Of a stretch of 64,000 nucleotides of DNA, positions 1-11,600 are shown one piece after another (position 1 is the first letter of the stretch; each line of letters opens with the position of its first letter). The notes beneath the pieces were generated by a model that saw nothing but the letters and a program-made list of their open reading frames with translations, did not search any database and was not told where the DNA came from. Where the stretch lies: NCBI RefSeq assembly GCF_016545825.1, contig NC_052620.1:10106001-10170000 (forward strand). Direction: 5' to 3'. The stretch is from Eucalyptus grandis. Lineage: Eukaryota > Streptophyta > Magnoliopsida > Myrtales > Myrtaceae. The position numbers and the translations under genes are program-made.

Positions 1-1020
1 CATTCTTTCGGGTCAATTTAGTTAAAGGTCCTGCCGGTCTTGAAAATCCTTCAATGAACCTTCTATAATAACCAGCCAGTCCTAAGAAACTTCGTATTTC
101 AGTGGGTGTCGTTGGTCTCGGCCAATTCACTACCATTTCAACTTTTGCTGGATCTACTGCAATCCCTTTTCCTGACACCACATGTCCTAGAAATATTATC
201 TGGTCCAACCAGAATTCACACTTACTAAACTTAGCATACAACTTATGCTCTCTCAGAGTCTGCAAAACTATTCTCAAATGCTGCTCATGCTCTTTAGGCC
301 CTTTTGAATATACTAGAATATCATCAATAAAAACAATCACAAACTGGTCTAAATAAGGCTGAAATATTCTATTCATCAAATCCATAAATGCGGCCGGCGC
401 GTTAGTCAATCCAAATGGCATAACAAGGAACTCATAGTGTCCATAACGAGTCTTGAACGCAGTCTTAGGAATGTCCTCCTTTTTAATTCTCAACTGATGG
501 TATCCCGACCTCAAGTCAATCTTAGAGAAGACCGAACTTCCCTGGAGTTGGTCAAATAAGTCATCAATTCTAGGCAAAGGATACTTATTCTTAATGGTCA
601 CCTGATTCAACTATCTATAGTCAATGCACAAATGCATTGATCCATCTTTCTTTTTCACAAACAAGACCGGTGCACCCCAAGGTGAAGCACTTGGTCTAAT
701 TAATCCTTTGTCAAGCAATTCTTGCAGTTGCACTTTCAACTCCTTCAATTCAACTAAGGCCATCCTATATGGGGCTTTTGATATTGGTCCCGTTCTATGC
801 ATTAATTCAATTTCAAATTCAATCTCCCGCTCTGGCGACAATCCAGGCAATTCCTCAGGAAATACATCTTGAAATTCGTTAACTACACGAACTTCCTCAA
901 GATTAGGCTCCTCCCTTGCATAATCTCTAACTATGGCTAGGTACCCTTGACATCCTTTGTCAAGTAACTTACATGCTTCTACTGCCGAAATAAGTGCTAC
1001 AGGAAAATGGGTCTGACCTC
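1..1020 (-). pseudogene. Reverse transcriptase domain, partial
   Basis: On the minus strand the sequence encodes RT motifs in order: [51 protein letters not shown], then the catalytic [10 protein letters not shown] (FIDD codons at 320-331) and the downstream LGH motif. An in-frame TAG after CIDYR (about 608-612) interrupts the frame. The domain runs off the window at position 1. These motifs identify a Ty3/gypsy RT, which copies element RNA into DNA in the virus-like particle. Confidence 0.93.
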
Positions 1021-1105
1021 CTAAAAATTCACAACTAGACTAATCAGGTAAAACAAATTGAATCACTCTTCTATAATAATCCATTCTAGCCCGATACTTA
1101 CGAAG

Positions 1106-1426
1106 CTAGTCCATTCCTATAATAACGTCAAAATCATACATAGCCATTACAACCAAATCTATTTCCATATCCTTTCCTCCCATTGATATCTTACAATTTC
1201 CACACACCAACGTAGACAATACCATATCCTTTAAAGGCGTGGAAACACAAAGAGGCGTCTCAAGAGGCATAACTTCTATCTTATTCAAACATCTATATCT
1301 TTCAGACACAAACGAATGCGTTGCACCTGTGTCAAACAATGCATATGCCTTTTCACCATTAATAAGAATCGTACATGAGATAACATTTTTGGAAGCTTCC
1401 GCTTCCTCCTGGGTAATCGCATACAC
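1106..1426 (-). pseudogene. Retropepsin-like protease domain of the same element
   Basis: The open frame carries the aspartic-protease active site ALFDTGATHSF (near 1310-1340) and the second conserved block DVIIGMD just before the stop. Family members usually read on through Trp (TGG) into RT; here that codon reads TAG, so the polyprotein is cut after the protease. It continues colinearly between gag on its upstream side and RT on its downstream side. Confidence 0.9.
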
Positions 1427-1495
1427 CCTTCCTTGTGCAGGTGGTCTCTGAGGATTTACTTGTGGGTTTGACCTAACAGCACTCTGATATCCCTA

Positions 1496-2558
1496 TCACA
1501 CAGAACCAACACTCACTTGCGACCTCTCTTGTGGGCAATTTCTCCTAAGATGACCCACTTGTCCACAGCCAAAACATTTCTGTTGTCCTGTACAAGGTCC
1601 TGGGTCATGGCGTCCATTACACTTCTGACAAATACCAGGCTGATAGGGTGCTTTCCCTATATTCAGACCACTCCTTGCTCCTCCAAAATTCCCAAAGTTA
1701 CCTTTCTTCTTCACATTCCAGGTCTGACCTTGACCAGAATAAGGTCTCTTACCCTTTCTCACATCATTAAAATTCAACGGTTTCTTAAACTCCGACCGTT
1801 CCCTCAACAATTCCTGCTCCACTAACTGCGCCACTTCATAAATCTCATTATAATCTCTTATGTTCAAAGGCACCAGTTGCTTTCTAATATCAGTCCTCAA
1901 TCCTTTCAGGAATCTCTTAGCCTTCTCCTCCTGATCCTCAATCAATCTAGGAGCATATCTAGACAATTCAAAAAATCTAGCCTCATACTGATCTACTGTC
2001 AACCATTTTTGTTCTAGCTGAACAAATTCAGTAATCTTCCTATCCTTAGCACAATTAGAAAAATGCTTCTTATTGAAAGCCCTAACAAACTCCTCCCAGC
2101 TCACATTAGTACCTGGTGGAAAAATTATGTCCTTCGAAGCTATCCACCAAAACTTCGCATTTCCCTCCAACTGGTACTCTGCTAAAACTATTTTCTCAAA
2201 GATCGGTGCAGTCCAACAGCTAGAAAATTCGTTCCATCCCATCAATCCATTGCTCCGCCTCCTCAGGACTTCCCATTCCATTAAACTTAAGTGGCTTCAG
2301 CTTCAAGAACTGCTCCATTAGTCCTTGAGTACGGCGTTCTGCTCCGAGCTGTTGCTGCGCCTGCCTCTCCATCAGATTTCCAATATTGGCTAATGCCTGC
2401 AAGATATCTTCCATTCGAGGTTCAGCCCTTGCAGCAGAGGCTTCAGCCCTCGATGGATGAGCACTTCCAGCTCGCACCATGACTTTCCTGCAATTTTCAA
2501 GCATTGCCTCAGGAATAATCTGAGACTCACTGCCTCCACTCAAAGCAATTACTATCAC
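1496..2558 (-). pseudogene. gag of Ty3/gypsy element, frameshifted
   Basis: Capsid/nucleocapsid gene seen as two overlapping open frames, 2220-2558 and 1496-2281. The upstream frame ends in EEAEQWIDGMERIF then TAG, and the capsid reading resumes in another frame at FEKIVLAEYQLEGNAKFWW, so at least one stop and one frame change separate them. The C-terminal part has a CX2CX3HX4C cluster (CQKC...H...C, about 1600-1640) and a canonical CCHC zinc knuckle, CFGCGQVGHLRRNC (about 1535-1578), typical of retrotransposon nucleocapsid. The ATG at 2558 begins MIVIALSGG, a plausible gag start about 190 nt downstream of the primer-binding site. Confidence 0.9.
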
Positions 2559-2742
2559 TACATAAGTAACATATACATGTTACTGGTACCTAAAAGCAAC
2601 TCAAAATAAACTATTGGGGATCTACGAGTGAATACTTGTCACCCGTTATTCAATAAATTCATTTTAGATCCTATGGTGTGCATTGTCATCATGTTCCTCA
2701 ATTTCCAAGTGAGGCTCCTTATCACTCCACCTATAACCATTC

Positions 2743-2755
2743 GCTCTGATATCAA
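2743..2755 (-). other. Primer-binding site for initiator tRNA-Met
   Basis: The minus-strand read is TTGATATCAGAGC, one mismatch from the TGGTATCAGAGC complement of plant initiator tRNA-Met used by most LTR retrotransposons. It lies about a dozen bases inside the LTR edge at 2767, which fixes element orientation and identifies the neighbouring LTR as the 5' LTR. Confidence 0.85.
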
Positions 2756-3202
2756 AAAGGGGCTGCTGTGACACCCCGAACCCTTCGCAGGTCGTCACCA
2801 GCGCCAATGTTACTCCTTATTACCTTTCTGTCTTTCGAAGAAGTGTCCAAATTCGCAGATACATTTTTTTTTTTTTAAACAAAATGGTCCCAGCGCGACT
2901 CATTAGCGGAAGCAAATTAAAATATCACCATCTCTCCCCCTACCAACCATGATACAAATACACACCACTAATCACCATAATTTTATAAACAAGCGACGAC
3001 ACTTTATTTACATATATATTTTCAAGATGGGATTTATTTTGGGTCGGTACATCAAAAAGGAAAAGCTAGGACTCAACCATGTCCAGCTTAAAACCTCAAA
3101 AAGAAACCTCGACCCTCAACATCACACGTGCAACAATCCCCATCATAAGTGTCGGCTAACTATCCCCAAAAAGAAACAGCCCCTACTCGTCGCACACGGA
3201 TC

Positions 3203-3454
3203 TCACACCCAACCCGGTGCATCAGGCGGTGGCGGCGGCAACATCCCTCGCATCGCTCCATCCCAACGAACATGTACGGATATGAACTCCTGAATGACAG
3301 GGCCCCCAGCCAGGCCTATGTCGTACATCACTAGACAGCGTACTCGAATAAAAGTCAATCCGAGAACAGAGGGACAGTCTATCTCAGCACACTCGACCTC
3401 TACATCGGATGGTGGACCGTAAAATACACCACGCGTGACGGCAGGAAGCGGCAT
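3203..3454 (-). CDS. Conserved 83-aa ORF inside LTR1 (unknown protein)
   Basis: The function is not recognised. The ATG-to-stop ORF starts MPLPAVTRGVFYG and ends PDAPGWV-stop, in the sense direction of the LTR and about 435 nt from the LTR end. The same ORF, also 83 codons with aligned ATG and stop, occurs in LTR2 at 22412-22663. My hand alignment gives about 45 of 83 identical residues and no gaps, with blocks VEVEC, RVR, YDIG, GPVI-EF, VHV and a Pro-rich tail ending WV. Many identical residues use different third-position bases. Upstream lie GTTGTACTCACCCC...GGGG and ACATTTCAG, the latter shaped like a 3' splice site 9 nt before the ATG. An open frame continues upstream to 3526, but the shared ATG favours 3454. 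No signal peptide or membrane segment is evident. Confidence 0.6.
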   Translation of the reverse strand: MPLPAVTRGVFYGPPSDVEVECAEIDCPSVLGLTFIRVRCLVMYDIGLAGGPVIQEFISVHVRWDGAMRGMLPPPPPDAPGWV

Positions 3455-3648
3455 ACTGCTAATCTGAAATGTGGGTCCCCAAAGGGGTGAGTACAACCAT
3501 TCAGCAGATAAGGAATCCAATAACAACTCAATGCATCATGCAGATCATACATGCATTGCAGGCGTTACTTACCTTGAAGCCATGCGCATACTATCATGCA
3601 TCATCATATAATTTATATCATATTCATGTGTATCATCATCGTATCATA

Positions 3649-4045
3649 CATGTCATCATCATCATGACACCATCACATTACACATGTCATCATCATCATG
3701 GCATCATTACATCATACATGTCATCATCATCATGACATCATCACATTACACATGTTATCGTACCTATCATATATCATCATCATGCATATCATATCATGGG
3801 TGATCATCATATCACATCACATATCATCATCATCATGCATATCATATCATGGGTGATCATCATATCACATCACATATCATCATCATCATGCATATCATCA
3901 TGCATATCATATCATGGGTGATCATCATATCACATCACATATCATCATCATCATGCACATCATCATGCATATCATACCATGGGTGATCATCATATCACAT
4001 CACATATCATCATCATGCATATCATCATGCATATCATGCCATGGG
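3649..4045. repeat. ATC/ATG-rich minisatellites inside LTR1
   Basis: Two tandem blocks. The first (about 3649-3750) has three copies of a 34-bp unit starting catgtcatcatcatcatg. The second (about 3795-4045) has five copies starting catgggtgatcatcatat (starts near 3795, 3845, 3913, 3978, 4040), 50-68 bp apart, the length differences coming from gain or loss of catgcatatcat. This array helps explain why LTR1 is longer than LTR2. Confidence 0.9.
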
Positions 4046-4115
4046 TTAATTTTCATCATTTATCTTTAAATTTGATCACCACATCACCCATTTCTCAAAT
4101 CATCAATTTCATCAT

Positions 4116-4360
4116 CCCTTCGGGCAAAACCCTCCGACAGGGCTCCCGGCATTCAGCATCCTAGGCCACCGGGCATCCGGCCCCCCACATTCCGGGCATC
4201 TCGCATCTCAACTAGCATCACGAGGCATTCCCTTCGGGCAGAAACCTCCGACAGGGCTTCCGGCCTTTACACTCCCTGGCCGGGCATCCCGCACCCTAAT
4301 CCTGGCATCTCGAGGCATTCCCTTCGGGCAAAGACCTCCGACAGGGCTTCCAGCCCCCCA
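4116..4360. repeat. GC-rich direct repeats inside LTR1
   Basis: Three copies of a cccttcgggca...cctccgacagggct unit start at 4116, 4230 and 4320, separated by ccgggcatcc-type spacers. LTR2 has a comparable gatgccc-ggtgtgtgcc repeat (21973-22070) in the corresponding part of the LTR. Confidence 0.8.
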
Positions 4361-6395
4361 CATTCCGGGCATCCTGAATCTCCCAAGGAATCCGGCAATG
4401 CATCTCTATACATTTCGGCCTCATCATCCACCACAACCACTTCCTCACTTATCATTATCCACATTTACCATTATTTTGATCTCAATTTAACATGACATAT
4501 GGTGTGACATCAAACAAGTTATACTTGGCATAGCATTCACACATGCATCACAATTCAATGTCATACATACACCAATATCTTATTATACATACAAAAATGT
4601 ATAATTATTTATTAATAAATTCAATAGAATTTATGGCCAATAAAATAATCCATTTTATATCTATTTTATTATTTATTTATTTATTTATTTATTTTTAATA
4701 AATAAATATTAAATTCAATATCTATAAATTCCCAATATTATAAAAAATTTCAAGCAATCATTAAACAAACCAATAGGATGACAATTTCATGCAAAATTCA
4801 TGGCCAAATTGAATTTCACACAATTTCACAATTTTCACAAAACAGCACATAATATTCGGATAAAACCAGAACGCACAGTTTCCGAAGAAATTCGATTAAA
4901 ATATCCATATGGTCTTCCAAAACTACTAAATTTTACAGAGTTATAGCCAAGACATATTCGCACAACTTTCATTAAGAACTCCAAGCCAGATTCTTTTTAG
5001 ATTATTTTATACAGCCTCACAAAGCTTCTGGACCCATTACCGCATCGTCCAGTGTACATAATACCGAAATATTGAGATTTCACCTACCTATTCTCTTTCG
5101 TTTTCTCTGAAATTGGGATATGTTATACATCAAGATATCCTTTACAAGTTTCATGAAAATATCTAAGTCAAATAACCAGAGTAGAGTCATCATTTAGGTC
5201 CTTGAAGTCTCGGGCATCTCAAAATACATCACCAGAATCATCATCTTCAAGATCTAGTCGATTTACTAGGCTACACTTGTTAATTTCACTTCAAATTTGA
5301 GTATGTTTTAGTTTAAGATGTCTCCTACAACGTTCATGAAGAAACCGAAGTGAGATTCTCATCAAAAACCAACATGCAACCACGAATCCAACAAGAGGTC
5401 AGTAAAAACTCTCCAGATCTGAGGTCTCCGTAGAACAAGACTTTAACCCCTCAAATCTCCATAATTTTTCACGAAATTTCAGTATGTTGTATTTCAAGAT
5501 GTTAGCTACAACTCTCATGAAGAAATCGAAGCCAAAATCGGACTCTAAACACACATTCAAGCTCAAACAAGTTTCTGACTCACACGGTCCGAACACAAAC
5601 AGCCACACCATTCACACACAACTCATCCATGCTTCGGTTTTTCTCATCTAACACTCAAAGATTCAACATGTAAGCGACATACAAGCATGCAAGAGAAGCT
5701 AGAGGACTCCCACTTGCCTCTAGAACGGACGGTCGACGGCGTAGGGCGGCGAACACGGCAGACGAACGGCGACAACCCCTTGGCTCCGCCTCCTTCCTCT
5801 CTCGGCCTCTCCTCCCTCTCGCACAACTCTCTCTCTCTCTCTCTCTCACACACACCTCTCTCTCTCTTTCTCTCCTTGGGCGAACAAAATGGCCGGCCAC
5901 CCTCTCTCTCTTCCCTTCTTATACCCCCAAAAGCTCATCATTGCTAATGATTACATGCCACTCAAATGGACCAATGCATGGGGACTCTTCTTGCCACTTG
6001 GCAAGATCCATGCATGGGCCGACCACCATTCTTTTGGGCCTCTAATGGGCCAGTCGACTTGGCCCATTAAGCTTAGGCCAATGGGCCTAAGGCCCATTCC
6101 AAAAATTAACCCATTTTTCGTCCTTTTTTTTTTTGAATTTCTTCTATAAATATTTTTAAATTTCAATTTTCATCTTGGCCAAAGTCTTAGGGCATCTTGG
6201 TTATTGAAATTTAATTTATAACGTACATGGCCAAGCATAAATTATTAATCTATCAAATTTAAATTTTCACAATCATATACACAAATCATCTAATTAAAAG
6301 ACTAATGGCTAAAGCATAAGCCATAGAAATTTTTATCACCTAATTAGAGACTTTAACACACCTTATGGCTTGGCTTTGAATTTTGGGATGCCTCA

Positions 6396-7880
6396 TTCAA
6401 CTATGTTCTTATTTTTGTAAGCCATATCATATTTTGCATATATGATCAATTTGATAGACCTACTCGATCTTACAGGGAATCTTCTACGGTTGCATACTCA
6501 AGTTATTACTTTTTGATCTCGTGTTGTTGTTGTTCATGAATAACTTGATTATTTTGATACACAGATAGAAATATCACTCATAAGGAACTCATTTGAAAAA
6601 CTACTACGTAAGATATTTAAATAGTTAGTGAACATGTCATATCATGGAGTCATCGTAGGCAGCTTGAATGTTACTAATTTGTATATTATTAAAAAAAATA
6701 CATCGTAGAATATCGGTATAATAACTTGATATTTAATATAGGACAAATAGAGATTTAATCAAAATGCGTCATGAATTGTCTTCAATCATAATAGACTTTT
6801 ATTAAATGATAAGGACTTGATTGAACTAACTTAAAAATCTGAGACTTGATTTTAATTTGTACATAAGATTTGGGACTTGTTGACTATTGTATTGTTATGA
6901 TCTTACCATTCAACTATGTTCCTATTTGTGTAAGTCATATCATATTTTGCATATATGATCAATTTGATATAACTACTAGATCTTAGAGGGAATCTTCTAC
7001 AATTTCACACCCAAATATTACCTTTTGATCTCGTGTAATCGTTACTCATTATAACTTGATTATTTTTATACACAGGTAGAAATATCACTCATAAGGAACC
7101 CATTTGAAAAACTATTATGTACAATATTTAAATAGTTAGTGAACATGTTATATCACGGAATCACCGAAGGCGGTGATAGATTTAGCCGATTGACTTGTAT
7201 GATACTACTTTTCATATTTATTTATTTTTTTAAAAACGGCAAAGAAAATCAGTATAATAAATTGATATTAAATATAGGACAAAATGGAGATTCAATCAAA
7301 ATGCATCATGAGTTGTCTTCGACCTTTTTCCACCATTGCGGGAAACTCATCCATCTTCAACAATCGCTTCTCAGCTAGTGAATCATTTTAATTCCTTTTG
7401 TGATTATTTTCTTCAAAAACAGCTAAAACTAGTTACTCTATCGATATCTATCTTTTACGTAATATTTATAAAAATTTTGATCTTGAGCACTTCATGCAAA
7501 TTATACATCATGCTATAATTTATCAGAAAAAAAAAAAAGTTGCATTGTCTTTTCTTTTTAGCCATCAAGTTATCTTTTAGCAACTGGTCACTTCAAACAT
7601 ACTTAAAATTATATTTGTGAGTATTTTACAAAAGATAATGAAGAGAGATAATTGCAACGGGATTAGTCATTGTTTATCAAAGTTGCTCGGCCATTCAAGG
7701 AGCCCAAAATCCATTGAGGAAATTGGGCTTCCCTATATTATGAAGGATCTCTATTGAGTATTCCTATAAAGGACCAAATTTCAAAAAGCCCTAACTTTAG
7801 GTCCAATCTCAATTATTTCTCAAATTTTTGTTTATTAAAAAGAAATTTCCAACTTTTACTCTAATTCCAAATTTATCCAA
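6396..7880. repeat. Dispersed repeat, two tandem copies plus 3' extension
   Basis: A unit starting cattcaactatgtt...gtaag-catatcatattttgcatatatgatc occurs at about 6394-6785 and again at about 6905-7325 (offset about 511 bp). A third copy is at 14833-14870 plus 18325-18705, split by a solo LTR. The longer stretch 6808-7880 also matches 14735-14870 plus 18325-19250, including cccaaaatccattgaggaaattgggcttcc (7700-7730 versus 19088-19120). No coding potential is seen. The duplication may be segmental or a non-autonomous element. Confidence 0.8.
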
Positions 7881-8638
7881 AATTTCTTAATAGTTGGACG
7901 GTAATGTAGATGCAAAGATTTAACCAAAAGAGTTGTTTGAACTACTCTATAACACCTCAAATTTTATGAACTACAATTCGCTATATAGCACCTTGAAATC
8001 CTAGGTTTAGGTAATCCACAATATACAAACACGATCATAAACTTAAAACACCAAATTGGAGTTACTACTAATTAATTTGGATTATGTCAATTGGACATCT
8101 AAATGTATGTGATAAGGAAATTGGTGTTTGAAAATCTACAAATCTTAAGTTGGGGATTCAATGACGCATCGATGGATTCACATCCGGCAATGATCTTTTA
8201 ATTCAGTTTGAAATATATTATGACCATAAAAAAGATAAAAATGGCAATTACGATTTTCTGTGAAAAAAATATAGAGGGACTACTGTTTGATTTTCCTCAC
8301 TAACAAAATTGTGAAAAAAAAGAAGGAAAAAGTCATGGCTTTATCTTTCCTCCGACAAACCGACATCACCATTGAGAGAGAAAATCGAACTTTCTGTCGG
8401 TGAATATTCTTCTTTTTTTTCACCAGAAAAGCACAATAAGACTAATCAGTCACTTTCAATCTTTCTGGAATGCCAAAAAGAAGGATGTGGTGGAAGCATG
8501 CTCAAGCTCAATCTTATTTTATTCAAATAAAGTCACTGGAAAGGCAACTTTGATAATACATGATTCTGTAAACAGATTACCGATCTGTTCTTGGTATTCA
8601 TGATGACATAATCCGCTTGATGAGGATGAGAAATCAAA
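7881..8638. other. AT-rich intergenic sequence downstream of the GH5 gene
   Basis: No gene or clear repeat seen. The segment next to 8639 should contain the 3' UTR of the minus-strand GH5 gene. No convincing polyadenylation signal could be singled out. Confidence 0.5.
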
Positions 8639-11600
8639 CTAGATCTTTATGAGACCGTCTTGAATCATCCGCTTGAGATTCCAGGTATCGTCCTTGCACC
8701 TATAAGACCAATACGCCCACCCAAAAGTGGCACGCCCGTAAACATCTTGCTGAGCCTTGGCAAACTTTCCCGAATCCTCCTTTGTTTTCCCGTCCAATGT
8801 CGAGGTCCATTCCCCTGCAAAAAGCCAATTTAGCTCGCAAAATGTCATGACATGTATGTACTCTAGCGCACGCGTCATGTGTACCCGTATGCTCTATATT
8901 AAACATGCTCCTGTTGCTTTCTAACCACATGGTAGGACTCACCAACAAAGCTCAAGGAGCCGTTTGCCGGGGTTACGTTGCTCAGATCGGAAGCTCTTTC
9001 GTTATAGATGTAGTCAATGTTCTGCTGCAGACTCCACTGTTGAAACATCGGATCAAAGAGGTTGTAGTAATGCAGGTCGATGACGACTCGGCTCAAGCCT
9101 CTCACGAACTGAAGGAGCTCTTGCGAGTCGGCTGGTCCCAACCGGTTGGACATGATGACATAAGCATTCGAAGTGTGACTCCTCACGGCCTCGTAACCTA
9201 ACTGGTAGTATTTAGTAAGATCCTCGTACGTGACACCTGGAGCTAGAGGCTCGTTCATCAGCTCGATCGCAACCAATGCCGGGTGGTTGCCATATCTACT
9301 TGACAATCATAAGGGAGAATGCTATGAAACATCTGATTATAAGATCTAGCATACTAAATATTAATACCAATGGTTGCGATTCATCAGCAATACTAAAGAG
9401 ATATTTGTCATGAGGGATTTGTTTAAATTGAGAACTCATCTGCCAGACCTTGCTGCTAGGAAGTCTATAACTTTCACGGTCTCCTCAATGTGAGAGTCAC
9501 CCCATTCCAGAAATCCATCTCTCGATGCGCTATGAAATTGGCCGTTTTGAGATCCCGGAGCAGCGTGGAGATCAACTATTACCTTCATACCATGCTTCCT
9601 GCAAAAAGAAAAATTCAATTATTCAAGGTTAGACTCACAATAATCTTGTAACTTCGATGGACCGACTTAAGCAAAGACTGGCTTCCTATAAAGATCCTCC
9701 ACTGCACACTTTCTGTTGGAGTTATTCAACTAAGATGTAAAAGTAGCGAAAGTTGCGTACGCTGCCCATGTAAATGCGTTGTCCAGTGCATTCAGCGAGC
9801 CTCCCACAAAAGGCACTGGCGGCGCCGGATCATACGCAATCCACCATCCTACTGGAATCCTCACGGCAGTTAGACTATTGGCCGCCATAAATTCAAAGTC
9901 CTGCTCAGTAATGTAACTGTTCCAATGATCCTGCAGAGCAAATTTGTTCAGAGATTACTGATCTACTTAGTCAATGTATTACCATTTCGTGCTTACTTTG
10001 CCACTAATTAATTAAGGATTACCCGTAGGTGTTTTGGGGCAGCACTGGGGCCATATCCATTTGTTATTTGGTATTCACCTTGTAAACCGCCGACAATGTT
10101 CATTTCAAAGATCGATGGGTCATTGTCATCCCAACTCGAGCCTCCAGTATAATCTGCCGTCACTTCCGTCAGCGACTTTGCCTGATCATCCATACTATAT
10201 TAGAGAAAATCACATAAATCAATGTGATTGTATCCAATTAATAACTGGGGAATATGGGGACTCTATCGATTATCTTTGATCAGGAATTTTGGATGATGGA
10301 ATGGAAATGCTTTTGTAATCAAACAGTTTCTTTCGATTAAGAGTAAAGTAATGTCGTTGCGGATATGACTGTTTCTTTCATTTTATGAGGCCTTGCCGTT
10401 GCAAAAAATGTGTTTATGGTTTATAGAGGACGTAAGTTTACTCGTCGTATTGCGTGGAGTGTCGCTGTTGTTTTTCAAGCAAACTAGGGGTGCTCATCAC
10501 GTCCTCTCAGCGTCAAGAAAGTGCGGAAAGCGCCCATGTAAGACGTCACAGAACAGTAGATCTCAACGCGAGTGCCATGCGACATCACAGAACAGTAGAT
10601 CTCAACACGAGTGCCATGCCGCGTTTCATACAAACACCATTGGACTAATGCATGACAGTTTCTTATTTTTATCAAAGTCTACTTGGGTCTTGATCTTATA
10701 TTAACGTGATGGGTGCAATAAATTAACAACAGATAGCTTCGTCTAATTTCTGCCGTGTAACTGGCAATGCAGACAAGAACTTTCTATGGTGCTGCGCTAT
10801 TCTGCACAACAACGTAGTCCTGCGAAATTTGGACGGTCAGAGTGAAGAGATTATTGTCAACGATTTGATGACAAATCACCACCGACAGACCGTCAAATCG
10901 AAAACCACTCACTGTCAACCACTGTATGGGTTAGAACGAAATAGTCGTGAAACCCTCTATGACACCGAAGATCAGTCATGTACACCATAATACCATAGTA
11001 ACTGCAGAAGTCATAGAAGCTGGAACAGGGGAATTACCTGGAGAAACATCCCATTAGATGCTTGAAATCGAACTCGATTGGGATTGTCCGGTTTCCTGAT
11101 AATGTCGAAAGTCTCTGAGGCGCTCGGGTTACCAGAAACAGCGACAACCGTTGTTCCTTGGCCTTGCAATCCGACAAATTGCTTGTTGAAAACTCTGAAG
11201 TTGAATTTTTTGTCGGAAATCCTCCACAGCTGCACCATGGGAAGTGAGCGAAAATTATGTTGGATGGCATGTGAATCTTTTGAGCTTGTCTAATGACGAT
11301 TGTCAATTTGGTGAGACAGAAAGCCACACCCTGAAAGTTTCCCAGTCAGAGGGCTGATCGCGATTGGCGACAAGGGTGGCTCCGCCGCCGTTTTCAGCAC
11401 ACAGGAATTTCCCGAGCTTTGTCGACTTGAACTGCACTTGAGTCCCATCCTACCATTGAAGCATAAGCAGGAAAATGGGAGTTGGTTCATCTCATTGAAA
11501 GAGTGAAGTGATATTTGTATAGACCAAACAAATAACAGTGTATATGCACACACTGGGTGGGGGGAACAGAGTTCATATATACAGGTCGAACCAAGTTCAT

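Larger units (their letters stand above)
1..2766 (-). mobile_element. Ty3/gypsy retrotransposon internal region (gag-PR-RT), degenerate, cut by window edge
   Basis: Minus-strand internal region of a Ty3/gypsy element, probably a chromovirus of the Tekay/Del type. In transcription order it has a primer-binding site, gag with zinc knuckles, an aspartic protease and reverse transcriptase running off the left edge of the window. RNase H, integrase and the 3' LTR are not included. The coding frame is broken several times: an in-frame TAG and a frameshift in gag near 2205-2240, a TAG directly after the protease GMD motif (near 1107), a TAG near 1040, and a TAG after CIDYR (near 610) where family members normally have Gln. 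The copy is therefore non-autonomous. The Ty3 assignment is firm from motifs and domain order; the Tekay lineage is inferred. Confidence 0.93.
2767..6395 (-). mobile_element. 5' LTR of the Ty3/gypsy element (LTR1, about 3.6 kb)
   Basis: In sense (minus) orientation it begins TGAGGCATCCCAAAATTC at 6395 and ends GGGGTGTCACA at 2767, with TG...CA ends followed by the primer-binding site. The 5' end matches the 5' end of LTR2 (TGTGGCATCCTAAAATTT at 21017), supporting the border. The right flank is TTCAA; the matching duplication would lie outside the window. From sense 5' to 3' it contains AT-rich sequence, a GGGCCTAAGGCCC-rich block (6020-6105), a TATA-like GTATAAG (about 5919-5925), GA/CT repeats (5820-5880), degenerate direct repeats of about 150-170 bp (4940-5600), short GC-rich repeats (4116-4360), ATC-rich minisatellites (3649-4045) and an 83-codon ORF (3203-3454). 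Confidence 0.82.

Noticed and set aside
3649..4045. Regularly spaced repeats that could suggest a CRISPR-like array
   Set aside because: Units are contiguous low-complexity ATC-rich minisatellites without unique spacers, inside a plant LTR.
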